From Bacteroidales bacterium UBA1714 (GTDB lineage Bacteria > Bacteroidota > Bacteroidia > Bacteroidales > Paludibacteraceae), in NCBI GenBank assembly GCA_002317295.1, contig DCIY01000013.1:1-29195 (forward strand): DNA of 29,195 nt, in the 5' to 3' direction. Under the pieces are notes generated by a model. It did no database searches, was not told where the DNA came from, and saw only the letters and a list, made by a program, of their open reading frames with translations. Below, in pieces: positions 1 to 5,778 of this stretch. The stretch's first letter is position 1; the number at the start of each line of letters is the position of its first letter. The position numbers and the translations under genes were made by a program.

Positions 1-31
1 GTCTAAAAATTGGGACTATTATAATCAATCA

Positions 32-65
32 TTCGCACAATATAAGATAATAAGCGTTATCTTTA
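32..65 (+). promoter_or_regulatory. Candidate weak promoter for the structured leader
   Basis: TATCTTTA at 58-65 matches the Bacteroidota -7 box TAnnTTTG in all but the last base. TTCG at 32-35 sits 22 bp upstream and is a poor -33 box. If used, transcription would begin near 70-74, exactly where the left arm of the long hairpin begins. The position is suggestive but both boxes are imperfect. Confidence 0.3.
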
Positions 66-70
66 GTTCT

Positions 71-219
71 CACTCTCTATAAATTCGCCAAATTTAAGTT
101 ATCGAGAAGTAAAGTTTAGCGTTCACGTATTTGCGTGGACTTTACTTTATATAATTCGATAACAAGGTGTTTGGCGATACCTTAGAGAGTGGATTAGAAA
201 AGTTTAGTCCACTTTTTTT
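71..219 (+). promoter_or_regulatory. Long structured 5' leader ending in a terminator (candidate cis-regulatory RNA or small RNA)
   Basis: The segment folds on paper into one long interrupted hairpin. P1 pairs 71-79 with 183-191 (9 bp). P2 pairs 85-92 with 170-177 (8 bp), separated from P1 by a 5x5 internal loop. P3 pairs 98-105 with 156-163 (8 bp). P4 pairs 107-115 with 139-147, and an apical stem pairs 124-127 with 134-137. An intrinsic terminator (189-219) follows and shares bases 189-191 with P1. GTGGACT at 135-141 is also perfectly complementary to the terminator right arm at 206-212, so an antiterminator is possible. The lipoprotein ATG is only 28 nt beyond the T-run, too close for an independent promoter. 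This favours an attenuator or riboswitch-like leader; a free small RNA, or the tail of an upstream transcript, remains possible. I do not recognise the fold. Confidence 0.5.
189..219 (+). terminator. Intrinsic terminator just upstream of the PEGA lipoprotein gene
   Basis: The stem 189-197 pairs with 204-212 (9 pairs including two G-T wobbles) around a 6-nt loop, and is followed by seven T residues at 213-219. It ends 28 nt before the next start codon, so it either ends a small RNA or controls read-through into the downstream operon. Confidence 0.75.
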
Positions 220-246
220 GTGCACAAAAATAAAAATCATGTAAGT

Positions 247-558
247 ATGAAAAAACTAATTACAATCACAGCAATGGCCCTATTATTGAGTTCTTGTGTA
301 ACCACTATCCAAGTAGCATGTAATACTCCTGGTATTGAAATTTTTATCAATGACAATAGTTTTGGCGAATCTCCTGCCACTATTACAGTTAAAAAAACGA
401 CTCCCTATGTATATGTCTCGTGCAAAAGACAAGGGATGGAATTGCACGCACAAAGAGTATATCTTCAAAATAAACAAAATTATTATGAAGTAGAAATCCC
501 TAAGAATTTACATAATTCTTCAAACCCTAATCATTATTTAAAATCAACTTCTTATTAG
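247..558 (+). CDS. PEGA-domain-like lipoprotein
   Basis: A small predicted lipoprotein of 103 residues. The ATG at 247 is chosen over the in-frame ATG at 220 because it gives a clean signal peptide with lipobox LSSC and the acylated Cys at residue 17, while 220 lies at the terminator T-run. The mature part reads as one PEGA-type beta module (a G-x-E-I-F-I-N stretch, then G-E-S-P-A-T-I), a fold used in surface and cell-wall associated proteins. The polar tail (HNSSNPNHYL) has no recognisable domain. The next gene starts 1 nt after the stop, so the two are co-transcribed and probably act together in the envelope. The precise role is unknown. The region is AT-rich compared with the rest of the window. 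Confidence 0.75.
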   Translation: MKKLITITAMALLLSSCVTTIQVACNTPGIEIFINDNSFGESPATITVKKTTPYVYVSCKRQGMELHAQRVYLQNKQNYYEVEIPKNLHNSSNPNHYLKSTSY

Positions 559-559
559 T

Positions 560-1264
560 ATGAAAAAAACGTTTTTATTTGCCTTATTCTTGGCGTTTAC
601 TATGAGTGCCACAAGTGCACCAAAGCAAAAAATGATTGACATTTCAGTTGTGCCCAACGAAGCATCTATCTACATTAACAACCAACTCATCGGTTATGGT
701 TCAGGTTCTTTTAATCGTCCCAAGAAAGGTAACATGGCCGTCATCCGTTTAGAGTGTAATGGCTACAAAACATTAAATACAAAGTATTATGGCGATGACA
801 AACGAAGTGCCATCAGTTACACTCTACAAGCAGATGGATATTATCGATTGAGTGCATATTCCGGAATTGTGAATAAGTTCTTTACTGTGGACATTGATTC
901 AATGTACTACACTATTAGCGACGATCAAAAAGTGGATGTAAAACCAGCATGGAAACTACTGCATCAGATACTATTAAATTACTTTGACGAAATAGCTACG
1001 ACTGATGTTTATGGAGGATATGTTCAAACTCCATGGCAATATAAGACATTCCAACTTTCTGATATGCAGATGCGCAATAGAGTTACTATTCGCGATATCT
1101 CTACTCCTGAACGAGTTGCATTTCAAATTAAGATATCATCAGAAGTCGCAGCTGCCGCTTCCGCTATGCATGGAGAATTTGAAGAAATAGATCGAATTGC
1201 AAAAGAATATGAACCTCTTATCGAGGAACTGCAGACTCGCATTGGCAAGGTTCGTAGTTTATAA
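560..1264 (+). CDS. Secreted protein with N-terminal PEGA-like module
   Basis: A 234-residue protein with a Sec signal peptide (MKKTFLFALFLAFTMSATSA) and no lipobox, so it is probably periplasmic or exported. Residues about 25-75 resemble a PEGA module (V-V-P-N-E-A-S-I-Y-I-N, then G-Y-K-T-L), like the preceding lipoprotein. The remainder (about 80-234) contains an aromatic-rich stretch and a helical, charged C-terminus around EEIDRIAKEYEPLIEEL, and I do not recognise it. The ATG at 560 follows the upstream stop by 1 nt, so it is the second gene of a three-gene operon. The shared PEGA theme suggests paired envelope components; no enzyme motif is visible. Confidence 0.75.
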   Translation: MKKTFLFALFLAFTMSATSAPKQKMIDISVVPNEASIYINNQLIGYGSGSFNRPKKGNMAVIRLECNGYKTLNTKYYGDDKRSAISYTLQADGYYRLSAYSGIVNKFFTVDIDSMYYTISDDQKVDVKPAWKLLHQILLNYFDEIATTDVYGGYVQTPWQYKTFQLSDMQMRNRVTIRDISTPERVAFQIKISSEVAAAASAMHGEFEEIDRIAKEYEPLIEELQTRIGKVRSL

Positions 1265-1289
1265 ATTAATTTCAAAACAATCAGAATTT

Positions 1290-1919
1290 ATGAAAAAAAT
1301 CGTATTTTTAGTGGTGTGCTTATGCTCCGTTAGTATGTTTGCACAAACTTTCAAAGAAACATTTGATTCCAACTCATTAGAGTGGACTGAACGAGCCTAC
1401 AAAAATGAGCAAGGTAATGCCATTATTGATCAAGGTGTAATGACGGTTAAATCATTTACCAAAGTAGATTTTGCTGCACTTGCAAATGGTTCTATTAATA
1501 CATATAATACAGCGTTTGAGACACATTGTTATGCTCCTATTGATGTTAAAAAGCCATTCACTATTACAAGTGATGTTACCGTTAAGAACGGAGAAGAAAT
1601 TGGTCTCATTTTTAATTTTAAAGACTTCGGTAATTACTACGCATTTGTTATGGCAGATGACTATGTGAAGTTCATTCGTTATGAAGATGGATGTGCAGTT
1701 GGTTCAATTACCCAAGGAATAAGATGGAAGAAAAAACTCAACAAGAAGCCTGCACAAACTTGGATATTAAAGAGCAATGGACAAACGTTAGAATTTGTCG
1801 TAAATGACGAACCAATTATGAAAGTGCGTTATATGCCTCTTGACTATACTGGATTTGGCTATTACTCCGTTGGTAAATGTGAACTCATAATAGACGAAGT
1901 GGAATTCAAGCAGGATTAA
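1290..1919 (+). CDS. Secreted protein with concanavalin-like (LamG/DUF1080-type) fold
   Basis: A 209-residue protein starting at the ATG at 1290 (MKKIVFLVVCLCSVSMFAQ), which supplies the signal peptide; the longer frame from 1197 overlaps the preceding gene and has no such signal. After the signal comes FKETFDSNSLEWTE, then beta-rich segments including IGLIFNFKDFGNYYAFVM and a C-terminal F-G-Y-Y-S-V-G-K-C-E-L-I-I-D-E-V-E-F. This pattern is typical of jelly-roll domains in DUF1080-like and LamG-like carbohydrate- or protein-binding proteins. No catalytic residues can be assigned. It is the third and last gene of the leader-controlled operon and is followed by a terminator at 1960-1993. The family assignment is by pattern only. 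Confidence 0.7.
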   Translation: MKKIVFLVVCLCSVSMFAQTFKETFDSNSLEWTERAYKNEQGNAIIDQGVMTVKSFTKVDFAALANGSINTYNTAFETHCYAPIDVKKPFTITSDVTVKNGEEIGLIFNFKDFGNYYAFVMADDYVKFIRYEDGCAVGSITQGIRWKKKLNKKPAQTWILKSNGQTLEFVVNDEPIMKVRYMPLDYTGFGYYSVGKCELIIDEVEFKQD

Positions 1920-1959
1920 CGAATTTTTTGGTACTGCAGGCCAAGAAAGAAACATTGAT

Positions 1960-1993
1960 AGGCTGTCTAATGATTAAATTAGGCAGCCTTTTT
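1960..1993 (+). terminator. Intrinsic terminator ending the three-gene secreted protein operon
   Basis: The stem 1960-1971 pairs with 1978-1989 (12 pairs, one wobble) around a 6-nt loop, followed by TTTT. It lies 41 nt past the stop of the jelly-roll gene and before the next promoter. Confidence 0.9.
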
Positions 1994-2013
1994 GATATTA
2001 TTTTGCTTAAAAA

Positions 2014-2045
2014 TTTGCATATATCAAAATTTTTCTGTACTTTTG
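2014..2045 (+). promoter_or_regulatory. Bacteroidota promoter of the DUF3791/DUF3990 cassette
   Basis: TTTG at 2014-2017 and TACTTTTG (TAnnTTTG) at 2038-2045 are separated by 20 bp, the usual spacing for the primary sigma factor of this phylum. The start codon of the first cassette gene is at 2073, giving a leader of about 20 nt. Confidence 0.85.
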
Positions 2046-2072
2046 CGTCGTAAACGCAAAATAGAACGAGAT

Positions 2073-2294
2073 ATGGCAATAAACGTAATAAATACGATTG
2101 AGTATATCGTTATTTTGGTAGCAGATTTTGCTATGAATAATGGTATGTCAGAAGAGGATGCCTATCGATATCTGAATAATTATGGCGCCATTGCTTTATG
2201 TGAGAAACATTATGGCATTATGCACACCTTGTCTGTAGAAGATAACGTGCAAACTCTTCGTGAATATTGTCGTCGAAAAGGAGGCACAATATGA
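2073..2294 (+). CDS. DUF3791 family protein
   Basis: A 73-residue, helix-rich cytosolic protein. The ATG at 2073 (MAINVINTIEYIVILV) is used because the longer frame from 1992 would start upstream of the promoter. The sequence follows the DUF3791 pattern as I know it: an N-terminal hydrophobic helix (EYIVILVADFA), G-M-S-E-E-D-A-Y, a middle NYGAIALCEKHYGIMHTLS, and V-E-D-N-V-Q-T-L near the C-terminus. Its stop overlaps the start of the DUF3990 gene by 4 nt (ATGA), indicating translational coupling. DUF3791 proteins are commonly found beside DUF3990 proteins; a partner or antitoxin role is inference, not shown here. Confidence 0.75.
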   Translation: MAINVINTIEYIVILVADFAMNNGMSEEDAYRYLNNYGAIALCEKHYGIMHTLSVEDNVQTLREYCRRKGGTI

Positions 2295-2761
2295 TTCTCT
2301 ATCACGGATCAACGATCCAGATCGATAAAATTGACTTATCAAAATCTCGTCCAAACAAAGACTTTGGACGAGCATTCTATCTTTCTGCCGAGAAAGAGCA
2401 AGCAGAGGAAATGGCTGCATTTAAAGCGGCATTCGAAAATGGTACACCTATCGTAAATGCGTATAATTTTGATGAGAGTCTTATGAATACGTTGCGATAT
2501 AAAGTATTTGATGATTACTCTATAGAATGGGCACATTTTGTTTATAATCACCGTTCTGATCCTCAAGGATGTACATTGCACGATTATGATATCGTGTATG
2601 GCCCGATTGCCAATGACCGCATCGGAGCGCAGATTACTCGTTTCAAGCAAGGATATATATCTTTTGATGAATTTCTGCAGCGAATACAATATATCAAAGG
2701 CATTACATATCAATATGCCTTTTGCACGCAAAAAGCAATTGACCTTCTCTTTAAGATATGA
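2291..2761 (+). CDS. DUF3990 family protein, putative ADP-ribosyltransferase-fold
   Basis: A 156-residue protein starting at the ATG at 2291, which overlaps the previous stop. Conserved points are YHGS at residues 4-7, FGRAFYLS at 25-32, WAHFVYNHR at about 80-88, DYDIVYGPIAND at 98-109 and QYAFCTQKAI at 141-150. This is the order expected in DUF3990. To my knowledge the family falls with ADP-ribosyltransferase-fold proteins: His5 and the FY-L-S segment would correspond to the first two motifs of an H-Y-[E/Q] active site, while the third position appears to be Gln141 rather than Glu. Flanked on both sides by small co-translated partner genes, it looks like the effector of a three-gene module. 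Substrate and activity are unknown. Confidence 0.75.
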   Translation: MILYHGSTIQIDKIDLSKSRPNKDFGRAFYLSAEKEQAEEMAAFKAAFENGTPIVNAYNFDESLMNTLRYKVFDDYSIEWAHFVYNHRSDPQGCTLHDYDIVYGPIANDRIGAQITRFKQGYISFDEFLQRIQYIKGITYQYAFCTQKAIDLLFKI

Positions 2762-2976
2762 TGCAAGTTAGTCAAGTTGAATTCCAGAATATGAAGGAGC
2801 AAATCGTGATGGATTTAATTGCTCGCCTCATGGAGGATACTGGTATCGCAATGTCAGAAGCTTTTGACAAAGTATACACATCGTCTTTGTTTCAAAAACT
2901 ATCCGATCCTAAGACAGGACTCTATTTCCAGTCTTCAGGGTATGTGTATAGTTATCTCAAAGATGAATTAAAATAA
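2758..2976 (+). CDS. Small helical partner protein of the DUF3990 cassette
   Basis: A 72-residue protein. Either ATG (2758 or 2761) could serve; 2758 repeats the ATGA overlap seen at the other cassette junction. Residues about 8-48 are predicted helical (MKEQIVMDLIARLME, then ALSEAFDKVYTSS-type spacing), followed by LSDPKTGLYFQSSGYVYSYL. The closing LYxQSxxYVYxxL pattern is one I associate with small proteins encoded next to DUF3791 and DUF3990 genes. No catalytic motif is seen. By position it may be a second antitoxin, chaperone or regulator. No convincing terminator follows it. Confidence 0.7.
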   Translation: MMQVSQVEFQNMKEQIVMDLIARLMEDTGIAMSEAFDKVYTSSLFQKLSDPKTGLYFQSSGYVYSYLKDELK

Positions 2977-3073
2977 TCTCTAGTAAAACACACGGTTTGC
3001 GTTGTATCGAGCCACTACTACACCGCCCAAGGTGAACGAGTAAATTCTTTTCAGATTTTTTCACTGCTTTTCC

Positions 3074-3117
3074 CGTAAGTCGGCCGTAAGTCGCCCGTAA
3101 GCAGAACGTAAGTCCAT
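3074..3117. repeat. Four tandem 11-bp units with a CGTAAG core
   Basis: CGTAAG begins at 3074, 3085, 3096 and 3107, an exact 11-bp period; three of the four read CGTAAGT. It lies in the 174-bp gap between the convergent cassette and DUF6913 genes. Apart from this array and a short hairpin at 3120-3135 (TCCCA/TGGGA) without a T-run, I see nothing in that gap. Confidence 0.85.
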
Positions 3118-3150
3118 GCTCCCATATTGCTGGGATAACACAGGGATGAT

Positions 3151-3666
3151 TTATACAGGCCTAATCATACGCATATACCGTACAATCTGCTGATACAAAT
3201 TGGTGGGATCTTCCTCAGCGGGCATATCGATCATAAAGTCCAATAATCCTTCCTTTTTGCGCATGCCGGCTTTGAAGTCGGCTGTGATGGCCAAAATCAG
3301 GTAACGGGTCACTAGCAGATCCGTTTGTGTGAGGTCAAGCATAATATCGTAGCGCTTATCTGCCAGTTCGGTCAACACCTCTTTCTTGGGTATATCAAAC
3401 CAGTTGATTTGCTTGCGTCCAATGGTGCGAGAGGAGGGGAGAATAGGGGAGTTGGTCTCTTTATTGGGCAGAATACCCCATACGGTCACTTCTTTCCCAT
3501 CCTGCATCAGACAACGTTGGATATCGCGTATGGCAGTATTCTTCTCCAACCAATCGCTGTCATAGAGAATAAAAATTCGTTTCGCCTGCTCCCAATCCGG
3601 CCAAACCGCCGTGCGTTGCGGATAGCGACGCTGTTTCCGCTTAAAAATATATTCCTTAATATTCAT
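3151..3666 (-). CDS. DUF6913 domain-containing protein
   Basis: A cytosolic protein of 171 residues with no signal peptide, resembling the DUF6913 family of Bacteroidota. It starts MNIKEYIFKRKQRRYPQR and includes RIFILYDSDWLEKN, IRDIQRCLMQDGKEVTVWG and a central K-R-Y-D-I-M-L-D-L-T-Q. The C-terminus is DPTNLYQQIVRYMRMIRPV. I know of no assigned function. An alternative ATG at 3678 adds MVKG and lies inside the last unit of the upstream tandem repeat, so translation could also begin there. The gene is last in the rsmH-to-ligA operon and is separated from ligA only by the repeat array. Confidence 0.75.
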   Translation of the reverse strand: MNIKEYIFKRKQRRYPQRTAVWPDWEQAKRIFILYDSDWLEKNTAIRDIQRCLMQDGKEVTVWGILPNKETNSPILPSSRTIGRKQINWFDIPKKEVLTELADKRYDIMLDLTQTDLLVTRYLILAITADFKAGMRKKEGLLDFMIDMPAEEDPTNLYQQIVRYMRMIRPV

Positions 3667-3673
3667 ACCTTTC

Positions 3674-3767
3674 ACCATTAACCATTAACCATTAACCATT
3701 AACCATTAGGCCTCCGGCCGACCATTAACCATTAACCATTAGGCCTCCGGCCGACCATTCACCATTA
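3674..3767 (-). repeat. 7-bp TAATGGT array interrupted by two 12-bp GC-rich cores at the ligA 3' end
   Basis: On the plus strand, ACCATTA repeats five times (3674-3708). It is followed by GGCCTCCGGCCG (3709-3720), three more units (3721-3741), the same 12-mer (3742-3753) and two units, the first with one mismatch (3754-3767). On the gene strand each unit is TAATGGT, giving an overlapping TAA stop and ATG start. The 12-mer contains a 4-3-4 inverted repeat (GGCC, TCC, GGCC). The ligA stop (3739-3741) is inside the array. Confidence 0.95.
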
Positions 3768-5778
3768 CCAAAAACTCTTCTTCGCTTTTGAGTTCCACGC
3801 CCAGTTCTTCGGCCTTTTTCCGTTTCTCCGGTCCCATATTCTCGCCGGCCAAAATAAAACTCGTTTTCTTGCTCACCGACCCCACATTCTTGCCTCCGTA
3901 GCGCTCAATCATTTCTTTGTACTCGTCCCGAGAATGGAGGTTGAATGTTCCGGAGATGACAATGCTCATCCCTTGCAGAACGGGATTGTCCTCCACCTTT
4001 TCCACGTTTTCATGGTCGGCAAACTGAACGCCCGCCTGACGAAGGCGCATGACCATCTCGAGATTGTCCATATCTTCAAACCAGGCAATGATATTGTCGG
4101 CAATCTGTTCGCCCACATCATCGATACTCATCAGCTGTTCCCGCGTAGCCCATTGCAGTTCGTCCACGCTGCGATAGCGTCGTGCAATCTTTTTGGCCGT
4201 CGTTTCGCCCACCATGCGTATTCCCAAGGCAAACAACACCCGATGCCATGGAACGGACTTGGAAACTTCTACTCCCGCCAATATCTTATCAGCGGATTTG
4301 GTGCCAAATCCCGGAATGACGGCGATATCGTCCCGATTCAGGGCATAGATATCGGCCACATTGTGCAGCATGCCTTTGGTATAGAACAAATCAATCGTCT
4401 CTTCGCCCAATCCGTCAATGTTCATCGCCTTACGACTCACAAAGTGCACCATCTTACCGCACAACTGTGGAGGACAGGTCTTGTCATTGGGACAACGCCA
4501 AGCCGCTTCGCCTTCCACGCGCACCAAAGGTGTTCCACATTCGGGACACACGCTCACAAAAGTATAGTCTTTGGCCGCCATTTCGCCTTCACCACGTTCC
4601 ACACCCGTAATCTTGGGAATAATCTCCCCGCCTTTTTCCACCCACACCATATCCCCTTCACTCAGACCCAATTGGCGTACAAAATCCTCGTTGTGCAAGG
4701 TGGCGCGACTCACCATCGTTCCGGACAGTTGAACCGGTTGCAGATTGGCCACGGGCGTAATCACTCCTGTGCGTCCCACCTGATAGGTAATCTTCTCCAA
4801 TCTCGTTAACTGTTTCTCGGCCGGAAACTTATAAGCAATGGCCCAACGAGGCGTTTTGGCCGTGTAACCCAACTCTTCCTGCTGGTGCAGATGATTCACT
4901 TTCAGTACAATACCATCCGTAGCCACCGGCAATTCTTTACGCCGAGTGTCCCACTGATGAATAAAATCCATCACTTCGTTGATGCTGTGACAAACGCGTA
5001 TGGCATCGGATATGGGGAAACCCCAATTGTTGCGAGCGGTTTGCAGTCGTTCGTAGTGCGTCTGTCCCGGAAGATGCTCTCCTAACATATAGTACAGATA
5101 GCAGGTTAGCCCACGGCGTGCCACCTCGTTACTATCCAGTAATTTGAGGGTGCCGCTGGCGGCATTGCGGGGATTGGCAAACAGCGATTCCTCCTGTTCC
5201 TCCCGTTCGCGATTGATTCGCTCAAAATTCTCCCAGGGCAACAACACCTCGCCTCGCATTTCCAGAAACGCAGGTGCGTTGTCGATGTGTTGAGGAATGG
5301 AACGTATGGTTTGGATATTGCGCAGCACATTATCTCCTTTTTGTCCATCACCCCGGGTCACGGCCTTGGTCAGTGTGCCATTTTCATACCATAGTGAGAT
5401 ACTCAACCCATCATACTTGAGTTCGCACACGATTTCCACATCCGATGGCAAATGATGCAACCAGTCTTGTATATCCGCTTCACTATATGTGTTGGCCAAT
5501 GAGAGCATGGGATACCGGTGTGTCACCTGCTCAAAGGCTTTGTTGTTACCTTTTTCTGCCAAATCGGAACCCACATGGCGGGTAGGACTGAGAGGATCGT
5601 TCATTTGAGGGTATCGTTTTTCCAATTCCTCCAAGCGATGCATTTTCTCATCAAACTCGCGATCGGACATGGTGGGAGCATTGTCGACATAGTATTGTCG
5701 ATTGGCAGTTTCCAATTCGCGACGCAGGTTCAATAACTCCTGTTTTTCGTTGCGCTCTATGTCCTCAAACAGATTCAT
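3739..5778 (-). CDS. ligA: NAD-dependent DNA ligase LigA
   Basis: Seals nicks during replication and repair using NAD+. It has 679 residues, the usual family length. The start is the ATG at 5778; the frame extends to a TTG three bases upstream, but ATG overlaps the preceding stop (TGATG). Seen in order: the Ia region (YYVDNAPTMSDREFDE, about 29-44), the adenylation motif KYDG with the nucleophilic Lys at about 121, an OB domain (about 315-400), a four-Cys zinc finger (CPECG and CPNDKTCP), helix-hairpin-helix repeats (GFGTKSADKI, VGEQIADNI) and a C-terminal BRCT domain (MSIVISGTFN). All key motifs are intact. The last residues (about VNGRPEA) are encoded by repeat DNA, which is unusual. It is co-transcribed with the secreted nuclease gene and the division genes. 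Confidence 0.97.
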   Translation of the reverse strand: MNLFEDIERNEKQELLNLRRELETANRQYYVDNAPTMSDREFDEKMHRLEELEKRYPQMNDPLSPTRHVGSDLAEKGNNKAFEQVTHRYPMLSLANTYSEADIQDWLHHLPSDVEIVCELKYDGLSISLWYENGTLTKAVTRGDGQKGDNVLRNIQTIRSIPQHIDNAPAFLEMRGEVLLPWENFERINREREEQEESLFANPRNAASGTLKLLDSNEVARRGLTCYLYYMLGEHLPGQTHYERLQTARNNWGFPISDAIRVCHSINEVMDFIHQWDTRRKELPVATDGIVLKVNHLHQQEELGYTAKTPRWAIAYKFPAEKQLTRLEKITYQVGRTGVITPVANLQPVQLSGTMVSRATLHNEDFVRQLGLSEGDMVWVEKGGEIIPKITGVERGEGEMAAKDYTFVSVCPECGTPLVRVEGEAAWRCPNDKTCPPQLCGKMVHFVSRKAMNIDGLGEETIDLFYTKGMLHNVADIYALNRDDIAVIPGFGTKSADKILAGVEVSKSVPWHRVLFALGIRMVGETTAKKIARRYRSVDELQWATREQLMSIDDVGEQIADNIIAWFEDMDNLEMVMRLRQAGVQFADHENVEKVEDNPVLQGMSIVISGTFNLHSRDEYKEMIERYGGKNVGSVSKKTSFILAGENMGPEKRKKAEELGVELKSEEEFLVMVNGRPEA

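Noticed and set aside
71..191. MITE or insertion-sequence end pair with terminal inverted repeats
   Set aside because: The complementary blocks continue to the centre like an RNA stem, there is no target-site duplication, and a terminator follows at once.
71..219. Retron msr-msd or tracrRNA-like RNA
   Set aside because: No reverse transcriptase, Cas gene or CRISPR array is present nearby; the downstream genes are secreted proteins.
3120..3135. Terminator for the DUF6913 or the cassette operon
   Set aside because: A 5-bp stem (TCCCA/TGGGA) without a T-run on either strand; too weak to call.
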